From: Prolixibacteraceae bacterium
GTDB lineage: Bacteria; Bacteroidota; Bacteroidia; Bacteroidales; Prolixibacteraceae
NCBI GenBank assembly: GCA_019163175.1
Contig: JAFLKN010000023.1
Span: 1 to 64,000, forward strand
DNA length: 64,000 bases
Direction of reading: 5' to 3'
Shown: positions 28,642 to 37,405 of the stretch, in pieces
How the letters are laid out: each line of letters begins with the position of its first letter
Numbering within the stretch: position 1 is the stretch's first letter
Position numbers and translations under genes: made by a program
Notes under the pieces: generated by a model
What the model saw: the letters and a program-made list of their open reading frames with translations, nothing else
What the model was told of the DNA's origin: nothing
Database searches by the model: none

Positions 28642-29568
28642 CCTTCCCTGCCAGGTATCTCGTTCTTCCAGCAATTTTTCGAGTTTGGCTGTAAACTCAA
28701 AGTTCTTCAGTCCCCAGCGTGGTGCAACCAACAACTCATCGGGCGCTTCGCTAACAAAGCGCTCCACTACTATTTCAGGATTAAGAAGTTCCAGATAGCT
28801 AACCATTAAATCAAGGTAACCATCCACGGTAAACATTTGAAATGACTCTGGATTCTGCCTGTATTCCTGATACATGCGTGTTCCTTTATGAATTTGCAAC
28901 TGGTGCAATTTCAGGTTTTCGACCGGCAATTGAGAAATCACCTTCGCCTGATTGAGCCAATCGGTTTCAGTTTCGCCGGGCAATCCCAAAATCAGGTGTG
29001 CACAATTGTGAATATTTCGCCGGGCAGTTTCTTCCAATGCCCAAACCGATTCCTCAAAACTATGTCCCCTGTTCATCCAGTCGAGACTCGAATTCAGATG
29101 AGATTCTATGCCAAATTCAAGCATAATGTAATACTTATCAGCCAATTCCTGAAGGTAATCCAGAATCTCAACAGTCAGACAATCTGGCCGCGTTGCAATG
29201 ACCAGTCCAAGCACATCGGGATGTAAAAGAGCTTCTTCGTAGAGCAATTTCAAATTTTCGAGTGGCGCATAAGTATTACTGTACGACTGAAAATAAGCCA
29301 GAAATTTCATCGAATTGTATTTCCGCGTAAAAAAAGCAATCCCCTCGTTCAATTGAGTGGTGACACTTTTTTCGAGATTGCAGTAAGCCGGAGAAAAAGT
29401 AAGATTGTTGCAATACGAACAACCGCCAGTTCCCCTCAATCCGTCGCGGTTAGGGCAGGTAAACCCGGCATCAATCGAAATCTTTTGCACACGTCCGTTA
29501 AACTTACTCCTGAAATAACCGGAAAAATCGTTGTACCGCTTGTTTCCTTCCCATTGAAATTCGTGCAT
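28615..29568 (-). CDS. TIGR01212-family radical SAM protein (YhcC-like)
   Basis: A 317-residue radical SAM protein. The cluster motif is the spaced type of this family: GFTCPNRDGLRGTGGCSYC, that is Cys-x12-Cys-x2-Cys. Downstream landmarks are LGLVIATRPDCL, ILGLPGETETDWL and KLHQLQIHKGTRM. The reaction is not established. I place the start at ATG 29568 (MHEFQWEGNKRYNDF); a TTG eight codons further up overlaps the -7 promoter box and is unlikely. The stop lies within the convergent PAS-like gene. Confidence 0.92.
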   Translation of the reverse strand: MHEFQWEGNKRYNDFSGYFRSKFNGRVQKISIDAGFTCPNRDGLRGTGGCSYCNNLTFSPAYCNLEKSVTTQLNEGIAFFTRKYNSMKFLAYFQSYSNTYAPLENLKLLYEEALLHPDVLGLVIATRPDCLTVEILDYLQELADKYYIMLEFGIESHLNSSLDWMNRGHSFEESVWALEETARRNIHNCAHLILGLPGETETDWLNQAKVISQLPVENLKLHQLQIHKGTRMYQEYRQNPESFQMFTVDGYLDLMVSYLELLNPEIVVERFVSEAPDELLVAPRWGLKNFEFTAKLEKLLEERDTWQGRLFNAGDFS

Positions 29569-29888
29569 CACAATCAGTTTAATCAATTTCACAAAAGTAG
29601 TTCAAATTAGCTGTCAGAAAAACAAACATTTGCTATGAGCACCAAAGATTACAACCTTTCTAAAGCCTGAGAAAACAAGCTATTTTTATCAAGTCGTTCC
29701 ACAAAAAGCCACAAATCTTTACTTTCAGAAAAAGCAAAGACAATAAAAAACTAATATTCAGTGAATTACAACACAATGAATTATTCCGGATTGTTAAAAA
29801 CTAGTTTATAACTTTCAGGCTCTTGCACGCAAAAGGCCTACTTACTTCGAATCGAATTTATAAATTTAAAAAACGATAAATAGCTGTT
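29569..29888. other. Divergent intergenic region
   Basis: About 320 bp between divergent genes. The left side carries the promoter of the radical SAM gene (29592-29626). Upstream of the DUF4301 gene there is only a weak TATAAATTTA-like stretch. No ORF, RNA gene or terminator is evident. Confidence 0.55.
29592..29626 (-). promoter_or_regulatory. Bacteroidota-type promoter of the radical SAM gene
   Basis: On the minus strand TTTG (29626-29623) is followed after 23 nt by TACTTTTG (29599-29592), an exact -7 element. It lies 24 nt upstream of ATG 29568 and supports that start. Confidence 0.6.
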
Positions 29889-31430
29889 ATGTTTAAACCA
29901 GAAGATATCAGCCAAATTGTGGCAAGAGGTAGTCAGTTAGACACCGTTGAACAACAAATCGCAAATTTTAAAACTGGTTTTCCATTCCTCCGCCTGACCG
30001 AAACAGCCAGTATATACCACGGCTTAATCAAATTATCTGAAGACGAAATCCAGAAATACAGTTCAATGTTTGATCAGAAAGTTTCAGATGGCTTGTCGCT
30101 ACTAAAATTTGTACCGGCATCGGGTGCTGCAAGCCGAATGTTCAAAACCTTGTTCTCAGCCTTGGAAGCATTACAGGCTGGTGCTGAGTTTTCAGAAATA
30201 GTAAAAGATAAAGAAGTTGCCCTGTTTTTTGAGCAACTACCCAAATTCGCATTTTACAATGACCTGAAAGAAATTGCAGCGCGCGAAAACAAAACGATTG
30301 AGCAGGCTCAGGCAAAAGAAGTTCTGGAATGGGTTCTTTTGGCAAAAGGCTTGAATTATGGTAAGCAACCTAAAGGATTACTGAAATTTCACAGTTACCC
30401 GGAAGAAGTCCGCAGTTCGATGGAAGAGCATTTCGTTGAAGGCGCTTTGTATTCAAAAAATAGCGAAGGCTGTGTAAGTCTTCATTTTACGGTCTCGCCC
30501 GAACATCAGCAAGCATTTGAAAAGCATGTAGCTGAAATAAAACCGAAATACGAGGAATTATTTGAGGTTGACTATCGGATAAGTTTCTCGCAGCAAAAAC
30601 TGGCTACCGACACAATTGCCGTGAGCCCCGACAATGAGCCCTTCCGTAACAGCGATGGCAGTTTGCTTTTCAGACCGGCGGGACATGGAGCTTTACTTGA
30701 AAACCTGAATGATCTGGATGCGGATCTGATTTTTATTAAGAACATCGACAACGTTGTGCCCGATCAGCTAAAAAGTGCAACTGTCGACTATAAAAAAGCA
30801 TTAGCCGGTTTCCTGCTAAGTCTTCAGGAGCAAATTTTTTATTACCAGAAAATGCTGAAAGAACATCATCCGGCCTCACTCGAAAGTGGTTTTTATGCCG
30901 AAGCAGCTAATTTTCTCGAAAATGTGCTGAACATTAGTCCACCGAACAATCAGTATTACAGCGAAAAAGAAGAGTTGTTTCATTATTTCAATATGAAATT
31001 TAACCGACCCATTCGCGTTTGTGGAATGGTGAAAAATCAGGGTGAACCTGGCGGAGGTCCATTTTTTGCTTTAAACCGAGATGGCTCCGTTTCGTTGCAG
31101 ATCGTTGAAAGCTCGCAAATTGACTTCACCAATCCGCAGCAATCGGCACTGGCCAAACAAGCCAGTCATTTTAATCCTGTTGATCTGGTTTGCGCGGTAA
31201 AGAATTACGCCAGAGAAAAATACAACTTACTGAAATACAGCGATCCGGAAACTGGATTTATTTCAAGCAAATCAAAAGACGGGAAAGAACTGAAAGCTCA
31301 GGAACTTCCGGGATTATGGAATGGAGCAATGTCGGACTGGAATACAATTTTTATTGAAGTCCCGATTGAAACATTTAATCCGGTAAAAACGGTTAACGAT
31401 CTTTTACGTGAAGAGCATCAGGTAAAATAA
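29889..31430 (+). CDS. DUF4301 family protein
   Basis: A 513-residue cytoplasmic protein matching the Bacteroidota family DUF4301. Conserved-looking segments are KFVPASGAASRMFKTLFSALE near the N-terminus, FRPAGHGALLENLNDLDADLIFIKNIDNV in the middle and GMVKNQGEPGGGPFFALNRDG. The glycine-rich GAASRMFK and the GHGALLENL/KNIDNV pair resemble phosphate- or nucleotide-binding parts of nucleotidyltransferases, but I cannot show the reaction. No signal peptide or membrane segment. It stands alone, 51 nt upstream of the TPR gene with a promoter in between. Confidence 0.85.
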   Translation: MFKPEDISQIVARGSQLDTVEQQIANFKTGFPFLRLTETASIYHGLIKLSEDEIQKYSSMFDQKVSDGLSLLKFVPASGAASRMFKTLFSALEALQAGAEFSEIVKDKEVALFFEQLPKFAFYNDLKEIAARENKTIEQAQAKEVLEWVLLAKGLNYGKQPKGLLKFHSYPEEVRSSMEEHFVEGALYSKNSEGCVSLHFTVSPEHQQAFEKHVAEIKPKYEELFEVDYRISFSQQKLATDTIAVSPDNEPFRNSDGSLLFRPAGHGALLENLNDLDADLIFIKNIDNVVPDQLKSATVDYKKALAGFLLSLQEQIFYYQKMLKEHHPASLESGFYAEAANFLENVLNISPPNNQYYSEKEELFHYFNMKFNRPIRVCGMVKNQGEPGGGPFFALNRDGSVSLQIVESSQIDFTNPQQSALAKQASHFNPVDLVCAVKNYAREKYNLLKYSDPETGFISSKSKDGKELKAQELPGLWNGAMSDWNTIFIEVPIETFNPVKTVNDLLREEHQVK

Positions 31431-31454
31431 TGACTCAAATCGAAAAAGTATTCT

Positions 31455-31462
31455 TAAATTTG
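31455..31462 (+). promoter_or_regulatory. -7 promoter box TAAATTTG for the TPR gene
   Basis: TAAATTTG is an exact TAnnTTTG match located 20 nt before the ATG at 31482. No clear -33 TTTG is seen, partly because the region upstream is the end of the DUF4301 gene. Confidence 0.5.
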
Positions 31463-31481
31463 CACACTTGAATTAGAATAT

Positions 31482-32900
31482 ATGAACGAAGACGCCAGAG
31501 ATAATTTTGAAGAAGACGATTTTGAAGAAGCGGTGGCTCGTTTCAGAAAAATGGTAAAGAGCAACACTTCAAAATATTTCGATGTATTTGAAGTGGAAGG
31601 AATAGTTGACCATTTTTTAGAAGATGGCCGAATTAAACTTGCAAAAAAAGCTGTGGAGACCGGGCTAAAATTACACCCTGCTTCAGTTGCTATTAAAATA
31701 CGACAGGCTCAGGTTTTCATGCACGAAGGGAAACTGGAAGAATGTCTCGAATTGCTCCATTTGGCCGAAAAAGTTGAGACCAACAATCCCGATCTGTTCC
31801 TAACCAAAGGTGGTGTTTACAATTTACTTGGCGATGTTGAAAAAGCGGTTGAAGCCTACGAACATGCCCTGGAACTGCCTATCGACGAACTTGATGAAAC
31901 ACTTTATAACATTGGCATTTCCTTCGGTCAGGCCGGCGAAATTAGCCTGGCCATAAATTACCTCGAAAAAGCATTTAAAGACAATCCGAAAAACGAAATT
32001 GTGCTTTACGAATTGGGCTATTACTACGACCGCGATTCGCAATTCGAAAAAAGTATTGAGCATTACAACAAATACATTGATATCGATCCATTCAATCATT
32101 CGGTTTGGTACAACATTGGCATTACATACAATCGCATGGGAATGTTCGACAAAGCCATTGAAGCCTACGACTATGCGCTTGTTTTGAATGAAGAGTTTTT
32201 ACATGCACATTTCAACAAAGCAAATGCTCTGGCCAACAACAATCAATTTGAAGATGCGATTGAATGCTATCTGGAATACCTGTTGCTGGATAAAGAAAAT
32301 GATGATGCATATTGCTATCTGGCCGAATGCTATCTGAATAGCGACCGGTACAACGAAGCTTTGGTAAACTACCAGAAAGCAATCAGGCTAAATGATAAAA
32401 ATGCCAGCGCATGGTATGGTTCAGGCTTAATTATGTGGTCGGAAGGACAATTGACCGAAGCTCAGATTTTCTTCAGGAAGGCGTTGAAACTGGAAGAAGA
32501 CAATGCTGATTTCTGGGGAATGGATGCCAAGGTTCACGCCGAATTGAATGAGACCAAAGAGGCGATCGCTTCATTTGAAATGGCAACCGCATTGGAGCCT
32601 GAAAATATTGAAAACTGGCTCGCCTATTCAGAAATGTTTTACGATATAAACGATACCGACCGCGCGATTGAAGTATTGCGGACGGCCAATAAAATCAACA
32701 AATCGAATGCCTTTATAAATTATAGGTTAACAGCTTATCTACTTGATAAAAACGAAGAACTGGAAGCTGCTTGTCATTTTGAACGTGCTCTGAAAATCGA
32801 CTATAGCAAACAAAATGAGCTATTCGAATTTTACCCCGAGGCATCTGTAGTAGAATCCATCAAAAAACTTATTTCTCAATACCAAGCAACGAATTTATAA
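31482..32900 (+). CDS. Tetratricopeptide repeat protein
   Basis: A 472-residue soluble protein built almost entirely of TPR units from about residue 60 to 440 (for example AVEAYEHALELP, SIEHYNKYIDIDPFNHSVWYNIGITYNRMGMFDKAIEAYDYAL and EALVNYQKAIRLNDKNASAWYGSGL). The N-terminus is acidic (MNEDARDNFEEDDFEEAVARF). Such proteins act as scaffolds for protein complexes; no catalytic part is present and no partner is suggested by the neighbours. A GC-rich hairpin follows its stop codon. Confidence 0.92.
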   Translation: MNEDARDNFEEDDFEEAVARFRKMVKSNTSKYFDVFEVEGIVDHFLEDGRIKLAKKAVETGLKLHPASVAIKIRQAQVFMHEGKLEECLELLHLAEKVETNNPDLFLTKGGVYNLLGDVEKAVEAYEHALELPIDELDETLYNIGISFGQAGEISLAINYLEKAFKDNPKNEIVLYELGYYYDRDSQFEKSIEHYNKYIDIDPFNHSVWYNIGITYNRMGMFDKAIEAYDYALVLNEEFLHAHFNKANALANNNQFEDAIECYLEYLLLDKENDDAYCYLAECYLNSDRYNEALVNYQKAIRLNDKNASAWYGSGLIMWSEGQLTEAQIFFRKALKLEEDNADFWGMDAKVHAELNETKEAIASFEMATALEPENIENWLAYSEMFYDINDTDRAIEVLRTANKINKSNAFINYRLTAYLLDKNEELEAACHFERALKIDYSKQNELFEFYPEASVVESIKKLISQYQATNL

Positions 32901-32944
32901 GTTCTGAAACATCCCCCGGCTATCGGGGAAAGTTCCATGAGAAC
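32901..32944. repeat. CCCCG/CGGGG hairpin after the TPR gene
   Basis: CCCCG (32914-32918) pairs with CGGGG (32924-32928) over GCTAT, within an outer GTTCT (32901-32905)/AGAAC (32940-32944) pairing. The CCCGGCTATCGGG core resembles a short hairpin repeat frequent between genes in Bacteroidota. No T-tract follows, so intrinsic termination is doubtful. Confidence 0.5.
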
Positions 32945-32980
32945 ACACAAATAAACCATTAATTTAACTATTACTTTCTC

Positions 32981-33760
32981 ATGAATTTTCAATTGCCACA
33001 CATGCCTGAGCGACCGGCTCAACCCCGCGAAAACGGTCTCACTATGGTTATGGATAAAGGATTAAGCTTACGTGAAGCCGAAGATTTATGCGACATCTCA
33101 GCACCCTATTGTGATCTTATTAAACTGGGATTTGGCACATCAATCATCACCAATCGCCTGCACGATAAAATCCGGTTGTATAAATCAGTCGGACTGAAAC
33201 CTTATTTTGGAGGCACCCTTTTTGAAGCCTTTGCCGTTCGCAATATGATGGATGATTATCGTCGTTACCTTGATGAATTTGAAATGGAAATGGTCGAAGT
33301 TTCTGATGGTGTAATGGAGCTGGATCACGATCTGAAATGCGAGTATATCGAAAGTCTGAGCAAAGATTTTACTGTTTTATCAGAAGTTGGGAGTAAGCTT
33401 AAAGGTAAAGAAATTACCAATGAACAGTGGATTTCGTATATGCAAACCGAATTACAAGCCGGTGCATGGAAAGTGATTGCCGAAGCCCGCGAAAGCGGTA
33501 ATATGGGGATTTACAACGATGACGGGTCGGCTAATTTTCAGCTAATTCTGGCAATAAAAAAAGCACTTAATCCGGATGATATCCTTTGGGAAGCGCCATT
33601 AAAAAACCAGCAGGTTTGGTTTATCAAATTGCTCGGACCAAACGTAAATCTTGGCAACATTGCAACCAACGAGATCATTCCGCTGGAAACACTACGGCTT
33701 GGTCTTCGGGGCGACACCCTGCTTACATTCTTACCAATTATACACAATTGGGATATATAA
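32981..33760 (+). CDS. Phosphosulfolactate synthase (ComA family)
   Basis: A 259-residue TIM-barrel protein of the ComA family. ComA adds sulfite to phosphoenolpyruvate giving (R)-2-phospho-3-sulfolactate, the first step of coenzyme M synthesis in methanogens. Family segments include GLTMVMDKGLSLREAEDLCDISAPYCDLIKLGFGTS, YFGGTLFEAFAVRN, MEMVEVSDG and FTVLSEVGSKLKG. A Bacteroidota cell has no use for coenzyme M, so the product may serve sulfolactate or sulfonate metabolism, possibly the sulfonolipids known in this phylum (inference). No other coenzyme M genes are nearby. It ends at a strong terminator. Confidence 0.88.
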   Translation: MNFQLPHMPERPAQPRENGLTMVMDKGLSLREAEDLCDISAPYCDLIKLGFGTSIITNRLHDKIRLYKSVGLKPYFGGTLFEAFAVRNMMDDYRRYLDEFEMEMVEVSDGVMELDHDLKCEYIESLSKDFTVLSEVGSKLKGKEITNEQWISYMQTELQAGAWKVIAEARESGNMGIYNDDGSANFQLILAIKKALNPDDILWEAPLKNQQVWFIKLLGPNVNLGNIATNEIIPLETLRLGLRGDTLLTFLPIIHNWDI

Positions 33761-33790
33761 AAAAAGGTGGTCAGAAATGGCCACCTTTTT
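33761..33790 (+). terminator. Terminator of the phosphosulfolactate synthase gene
   Basis: GGTGGTCA (33766-33773) pairs with TGGCCACC (33778-33785) over a GAAA tetraloop, with A5 before and a T-tract after. It starts directly after the TAA stop codon. Confidence 0.92.
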
Positions 33791-33800
33791 TGTTTTAAAA

Positions 33801-34392
33801 ATCAATATTACTATTGTTTTGAACTGCAACGACAAATGAATAGTTATCTAAACCATAATCATTGCAATAAACAGCAAATAGAATAGCGAAAGCAAAAGCC
33901 CAATTGTTAATCGATGCGTAAATTCTTTTTTCATAATTGGGAATTTAAGGGTTATTTGACTTTGATTTTTTTTAATTCAACTCTTATTGACAGGCTTTTC
34001 CATCAACTTCAGAATGTTCTCTGTCAGCACCTGTCGCCACTAAAATTAGAAACATCAATTCAATAAATCATTAACCTTTAGCATTTAAATTCATGGCGAT
34101 TACCAAACCACCAATCTTGATGATCAAAACAGCAATTTGACCGACTGAAAGTAAATTAGAAATAGATACAATTAGAATACTTTTAGAATATAAATAGAAC
34201 ATTTTTAGAACAAAATAGAAATACTAAAATTACATATATACTTATAAATAAAGGATTAAATAAATATTAATTAAAAATTTATCATTTCAACAGAATTTGA
34301 TTTAGAAATTAAATACAATGGAAAATAGACATATAATTTACAGTTCAGAACAAAATATTTACATGAATTAAAAGCCGTTTTAAGCAAAAAAA
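33801..34392. other. AT-rich region with no clear gene
   Basis: About 600 bp between two terminators. Apart from a possible 28-codon membrane peptide (33848-33934, minus) nothing is recognisable. The right half (34140-34390) is extremely AT-rich with many ATAGAA and AAATAGAA-like repeats, without ORFs or stable hairpins. Confidence 0.55.
33848..33934 (-). CDS. Possible 28-residue single-pass membrane peptide
   Basis: The minus-strand frame from ATG 33934 to TAG 33848 encodes a 28-residue peptide: a short basic start MKKEFTHRLT followed by a hydrophobic stretch (residues 11-28, IGLLLSLFYLLFIAMIMV). This charge pattern is what a real small membrane protein looks like, but the frame is short enough to arise by chance in AT-rich DNA. 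No ribosome-binding or promoter signal was found that proves it. Small companion subunits of transporters have this shape, yet no transporter is adjacent. Confidence 0.3.
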   Translation of the reverse strand: MKKEFTHRLTIGLLLSLFYLLFIAMIMV

Positions 34393-34422
34393 AAAACTCT
34401 CCGGATAATTCCGGAGAGTTTT
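34393..34422 (-). terminator. Terminator of the DUF1080-Gfo operon
   Basis: AAAACTCTCCGG (34393-34404) pairs fully with CCGGAGAGTTTT (34411-34422) over a 6-nt loop. On the minus strand the stem continues into a run of T (the A-tract around 34386-34396). It follows the stop of the minus-strand gene at 34468. Confidence 0.9.
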
Positions 34423-34467
34423 CAGCTATGCCCTTTCGATCAGAAACGGGCAAGTTTTAATCTATGT

Positions 34468-35814
34468 CTACAATTTGGGTTCCCAACCTTTTTCGTATTC
34501 ACGGGCCCAAAGTTTCATCGCATCTTTATCCTTAATCTGGCCATTTTCTGTATTTACCTGGAATGGTTTATTGATTCTGTAAGCTATGTTTGAATAATGA
34601 ACCAGCATCTGACTGATTGCACCTTCTTCGATCGGCGAATTCAACTTAGTTTCAGTTCCACGAATAACATTAAAGAAATTAGCCACATGTCCGTCAGTCA
34701 TGTCACCACCACCGCCAAGGGCTGTTCCGGCTTCACTTCCCGACGATTTGCTGTCTTTAATTTTCTTGCCCATACGATCAAACAAGGTATATCCTTCGCG
34801 GTTTACAAAAACAGTTCCTTCGCTTCCATATATGATAGTACCACGGTCGCTTCCGTAAGTCTGGTGTCCGTTTCTGCTTTTGCCATCCCATTCAATAATT
34901 TTGTTTCCAGGGAAACGGAAGGAAGCATCCATCGTGTCGTACATAACCCAGCCATCATTTTTGAAATGACGTTTGGCTGCTTCGACATTCACATATTCAG
35001 GATATTTAACCTGAAGCGCCCAACGTGCAACATCCAGTTCATGGGTGGCATTATTTCCAGCCTCAGCAGTTCCCCAAACCCAACCGTACCAGTGCCAGTT
35101 GTAATCCCAAATATTGTCCATGTATTCCATACGTGGGGCCGGACCCTGCCAGATATCCCAATCTAAACCCTGTGGAACCGGAGCTTTTTTAGCAACAGGC
35201 ACTTCGCCACGATTGTTGGAATAGAAGGCAACAGCTTTATACACATCGCCAATTACTCCTTTATGAATTTCACCAATAATTTCCTGTGACTCTTTGGCAG
35301 AACGTTGCTGGTTTCCCATTTGCACAACTTTGCCATATTTTTTCTGAAAAGCTACGAGCAATTCACCTTCGCGCGGATTGTGGCTGCATGGTTTTTCAAT
35401 ATACACATGCTTTCCGGCCTGCATAGCCATCCACGTACCCGGTGCATGCCAATGGTCAGGAGCTGCATTGAAAATTGCATCAACACTCTGATCATTCCAA
35501 ACTTCGTGTATATCATTAACCAGTTTGGCTTTCCCCGAAACTTTTCCGTTAATATCTTTGCCCACCTTTTCGCGCTGTTTTTGCATAACATCGCAGATAT
35601 AGGCAACATCAACATTATTCTTTTTGTCTTTAAGTGCAGCATAATAGGCGCCAACCCGGCGGCCGCAACCCATCAGGGCAACATTCAGGCGATCGTTTGC
35701 GCCAACAATTCGCGAATAACTTTTTGCACTGAATCCGGAAGCCATTCCGCCAATAGTAATACCGGCAGCTCCAACAGCTACATTGCGAATAAATTCTCTT
35801 CTATTTGTACTCAT
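34468..35814 (-). CDS. Tat-exported Gfo/Idh/MocA oxidoreductase
   Basis: A 448-residue NAD(P)-dependent sugar oxidoreductase. The N-terminus NRREFIRNVAVGAAGITIGGMASG is a twin-arginine signal, so it should be exported folded with its cofactor. The Rossmann domain starts at LNVALMGCGRRVGAYY, and the catalytic lysine is in HVYIEKPCSHN (EKP motif). A pocket segment ATHELDVARWAL supplies the conserved His and Asp. Members of this family oxidise the C3 hydroxyl of sugars. It lies 21 nt downstream of the 3-keto-disaccharide hydrolase gene, which fits a periplasmic oxidise-then-cleave route. Substrate unknown. Confidence 0.92.
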   Translation of the reverse strand: MSTNRREFIRNVAVGAAGITIGGMASGFSAKSYSRIVGANDRLNVALMGCGRRVGAYYAALKDKKNNVDVAYICDVMQKQREKVGKDINGKVSGKAKLVNDIHEVWNDQSVDAIFNAAPDHWHAPGTWMAMQAGKHVYIEKPCSHNPREGELLVAFQKKYGKVVQMGNQQRSAKESQEIIGEIHKGVIGDVYKAVAFYSNNRGEVPVAKKAPVPQGLDWDIWQGPAPRMEYMDNIWDYNWHWYGWVWGTAEAGNNATHELDVARWALQVKYPEYVNVEAAKRHFKNDGWVMYDTMDASFRFPGNKIIEWDGKSRNGHQTYGSDRGTIIYGSEGTVFVNREGYTLFDRMGKKIKDSKSSGSEAGTALGGGGDMTDGHVANFFNVIRGTETKLNSPIEEGAISQMLVHYSNIAYRINKPFQVNTENGQIKDKDAMKLWAREYEKGWEPKL

Positions 35815-35835
35815 TGTATTGGGTGATTTAGGTTT

Positions 35836-37179
35836 TTACAATTTTCTGATTTTCAAACTCCTGAATTTAACCTGATCCTGATGATACTGAAGCAGAATAG
35901 GGGTTTCTTTAATCATTCCGAAATCTTTGTATTCGGCATATTTACTGCGGGCAACCAAAGCTTTGTAAATGTTCGATCCACGAACAAACTCTAGCACTTT
36001 TACGCCATTCAGGTAATGCTCAACCCGATTATTGGGATAAGCCACAATACGGCCTATATTCCATTCACCTGCAGGTTTGGTAAAGCGTTCCTGTTTGTCT
36101 GACGGAATCAAATCATACAATGATGACATGGTGCGGTTTCCAACGACACCCATTTTGGCATCAGGATGTTTTTTGTCATCCAAAACCTGATACTCCAAAC
36201 CAATGCCAGCACCACCGTTTCCAACAAAATATTTCACGCCACTGTTGGCTCCTTCAGCGAAATTAAATTCAAACTGCATATCGAAAGCCGCAAATTTTTC
36301 GTCCGAAACAATATCGGTTCCCTTAACGGGTTTTTCCTTGGTGTTGGCAACAGCCATTATTGTTCCTTCTACAACTTTCCAGCCTTCAGCCGGGAATTTA
36401 TCCTGACCGGCTGCTTTCCAGCCTGAAGTGCTTTTTCCATCGAAAAGGAGTTTCCATCCCTGCAGTTTTTCTGCCTCACTCAGGTTATTAGGCAACAGGT
36501 TTACAACAAAAACATCTGGAGTTTCGGTAGTTTTCAGATCAGTTGTTTTAATACGGATATTCTTCCAGCGAATTTGTTTTCCTTCTCTATCTTTTGCATC
36601 GCCAATACCATGAACCTGCAAAGCAATCAGTCCGCTTGGAGTCATATCATCAATTAAATAAGAAACAGGAACATCATTCAACCAGGTGCGAATGCTACTA
36701 CCAACACATTCAATGCGGTAATGATTCCATTGACCAAGTTTAAATGCAGCTTTGGCATTCAAATTAAGTTCGTTTGTGTAAAGCCATCCGCGACGTGCCT
36801 CGTCGTAAATTCCACCGCTCCAGGCCCTTGCTGAAGGATCAACTTCGCACTGATAGCCGTGAACACGACCGTTCATCACGTCAGGTTTGCTGATGCTCCG
36901 GAACTGAATTCCGGAATTCATTTCGTTTTCAACCAGAAGATCTAGCTCTAGTATAAAATCGCCGTAATCCTTGTCGGTGCAAAGGAAAGAGTTTGGCGTT
37001 TTAGCAACTGTTGTTCCTACTATTTCGCCTTTCTCAACATGATACTTAGCTTGACCATTCAATTGGTGCCAGCCGGTTAAATCTTTTCCGTTGAAAAGTG
37101 ATTGCCACCCAGCTTTATCTTTTGCAAAAGCAGGTGAAGTCAGCATCAATACTGCTAGTAAAATCTGTAGTTTCCTCAT
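35836..37179 (-). CDS. Double-domain 3-keto-disaccharide hydrolase-like (DUF1080) protein
   Basis: A 447-residue exported protein (signal peptide 1-19, ending SPAFAKD). It contains two DUF1080 concanavalin-like jelly-roll domains, one at about 22-215 (WQSLFNGKDLTGWHQLNG and NSGIQFRSI) and one at about 238-447 (WKLLFDGKSTSGWKAAG and NSGVKYFVGNGG). DUF1080 enzymes cleave 3-keto-glycosides made by Gfo/Idh/MocA enzymes. It is first in an operon with a Tat-exported member of that family. A promoter with an overlapping operator-like repeat lies upstream (37211-37265). Which of the two domains is catalytic cannot be told. Confidence 0.9.
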   Translation of the reverse strand: MRKLQILLAVLMLTSPAFAKDKAGWQSLFNGKDLTGWHQLNGQAKYHVEKGEIVGTTVAKTPNSFLCTDKDYGDFILELDLLVENEMNSGIQFRSISKPDVMNGRVHGYQCEVDPSARAWSGGIYDEARRGWLYTNELNLNAKAAFKLGQWNHYRIECVGSSIRTWLNDVPVSYLIDDMTPSGLIALQVHGIGDAKDREGKQIRWKNIRIKTTDLKTTETPDVFVVNLLPNNLSEAEKLQGWKLLFDGKSTSGWKAAGQDKFPAEGWKVVEGTIMAVANTKEKPVKGTDIVSDEKFAAFDMQFEFNFAEGANSGVKYFVGNGGAGIGLEYQVLDDKKHPDAKMGVVGNRTMSSLYDLIPSDKQERFTKPAGEWNIGRIVAYPNNRVEHYLNGVKVLEFVRGSNIYKALVARSKYAEYKDFGMIKETPILLQYHQDQVKFRSLKIRKL

Positions 37180-37210
37180 GAGGTTTTGGTTTATGATTGG
37201 ATTAAATTTA

Positions 37211-37232
37211 TTTCCGTGTACGGCAACGGAAA
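37211..37232 (-). promoter_or_regulatory. Operator-like inverted repeat at the DUF1080 promoter
   Basis: TTTCCGT (37211-37217) and ACGGAAA (37226-37232) are exact reverse complements over an 8-nt spacer. The repeat starts directly after the -7 box, so it covers the expected transcription start. A dimeric repressor bound there would block initiation. Confidence 0.5.
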
Positions 37233-37265
37233 CAAAAATAGATATTTAAATGGTTGTTTGGTCAA
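37233..37265 (-). promoter_or_regulatory. Bacteroidota-type promoter of the DUF1080-Gfo operon
   Basis: On the minus strand TTG (37265-37263) is followed after 22 nt by TATTTTTG (37240-37233), an exact -7 element. The ATG at 37179 is 53 nt downstream. Confidence 0.58.
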
Positions 37266-37367
37266 TGTTTTTGAACACAATTAAGCTTTTGCTTTTGCAT
37301 TTTGGATTCAATAGTTGATCAGCCGTAAATTTATTTTGACAAATATTCTTTCGGAACAGAGATTTTC

Positions 37368-37386
37368 ACTTTTGCCTTTTTACTTT
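37368..37386. repeat. 19-nt repeat shared with 19150-19168
   Basis: ACTTTTGCCTTTTTACTTT occurs identically here and in the right arm of the terminator at 19150-19168. Here it lies just before the sodium symporter gene and its end forms part of a -7 like box TACTTTTG (37381-37388). Confidence 0.6.
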
Positions 37387-37405
37387 TGTTTTTTACTCAA
37401 TTCCA

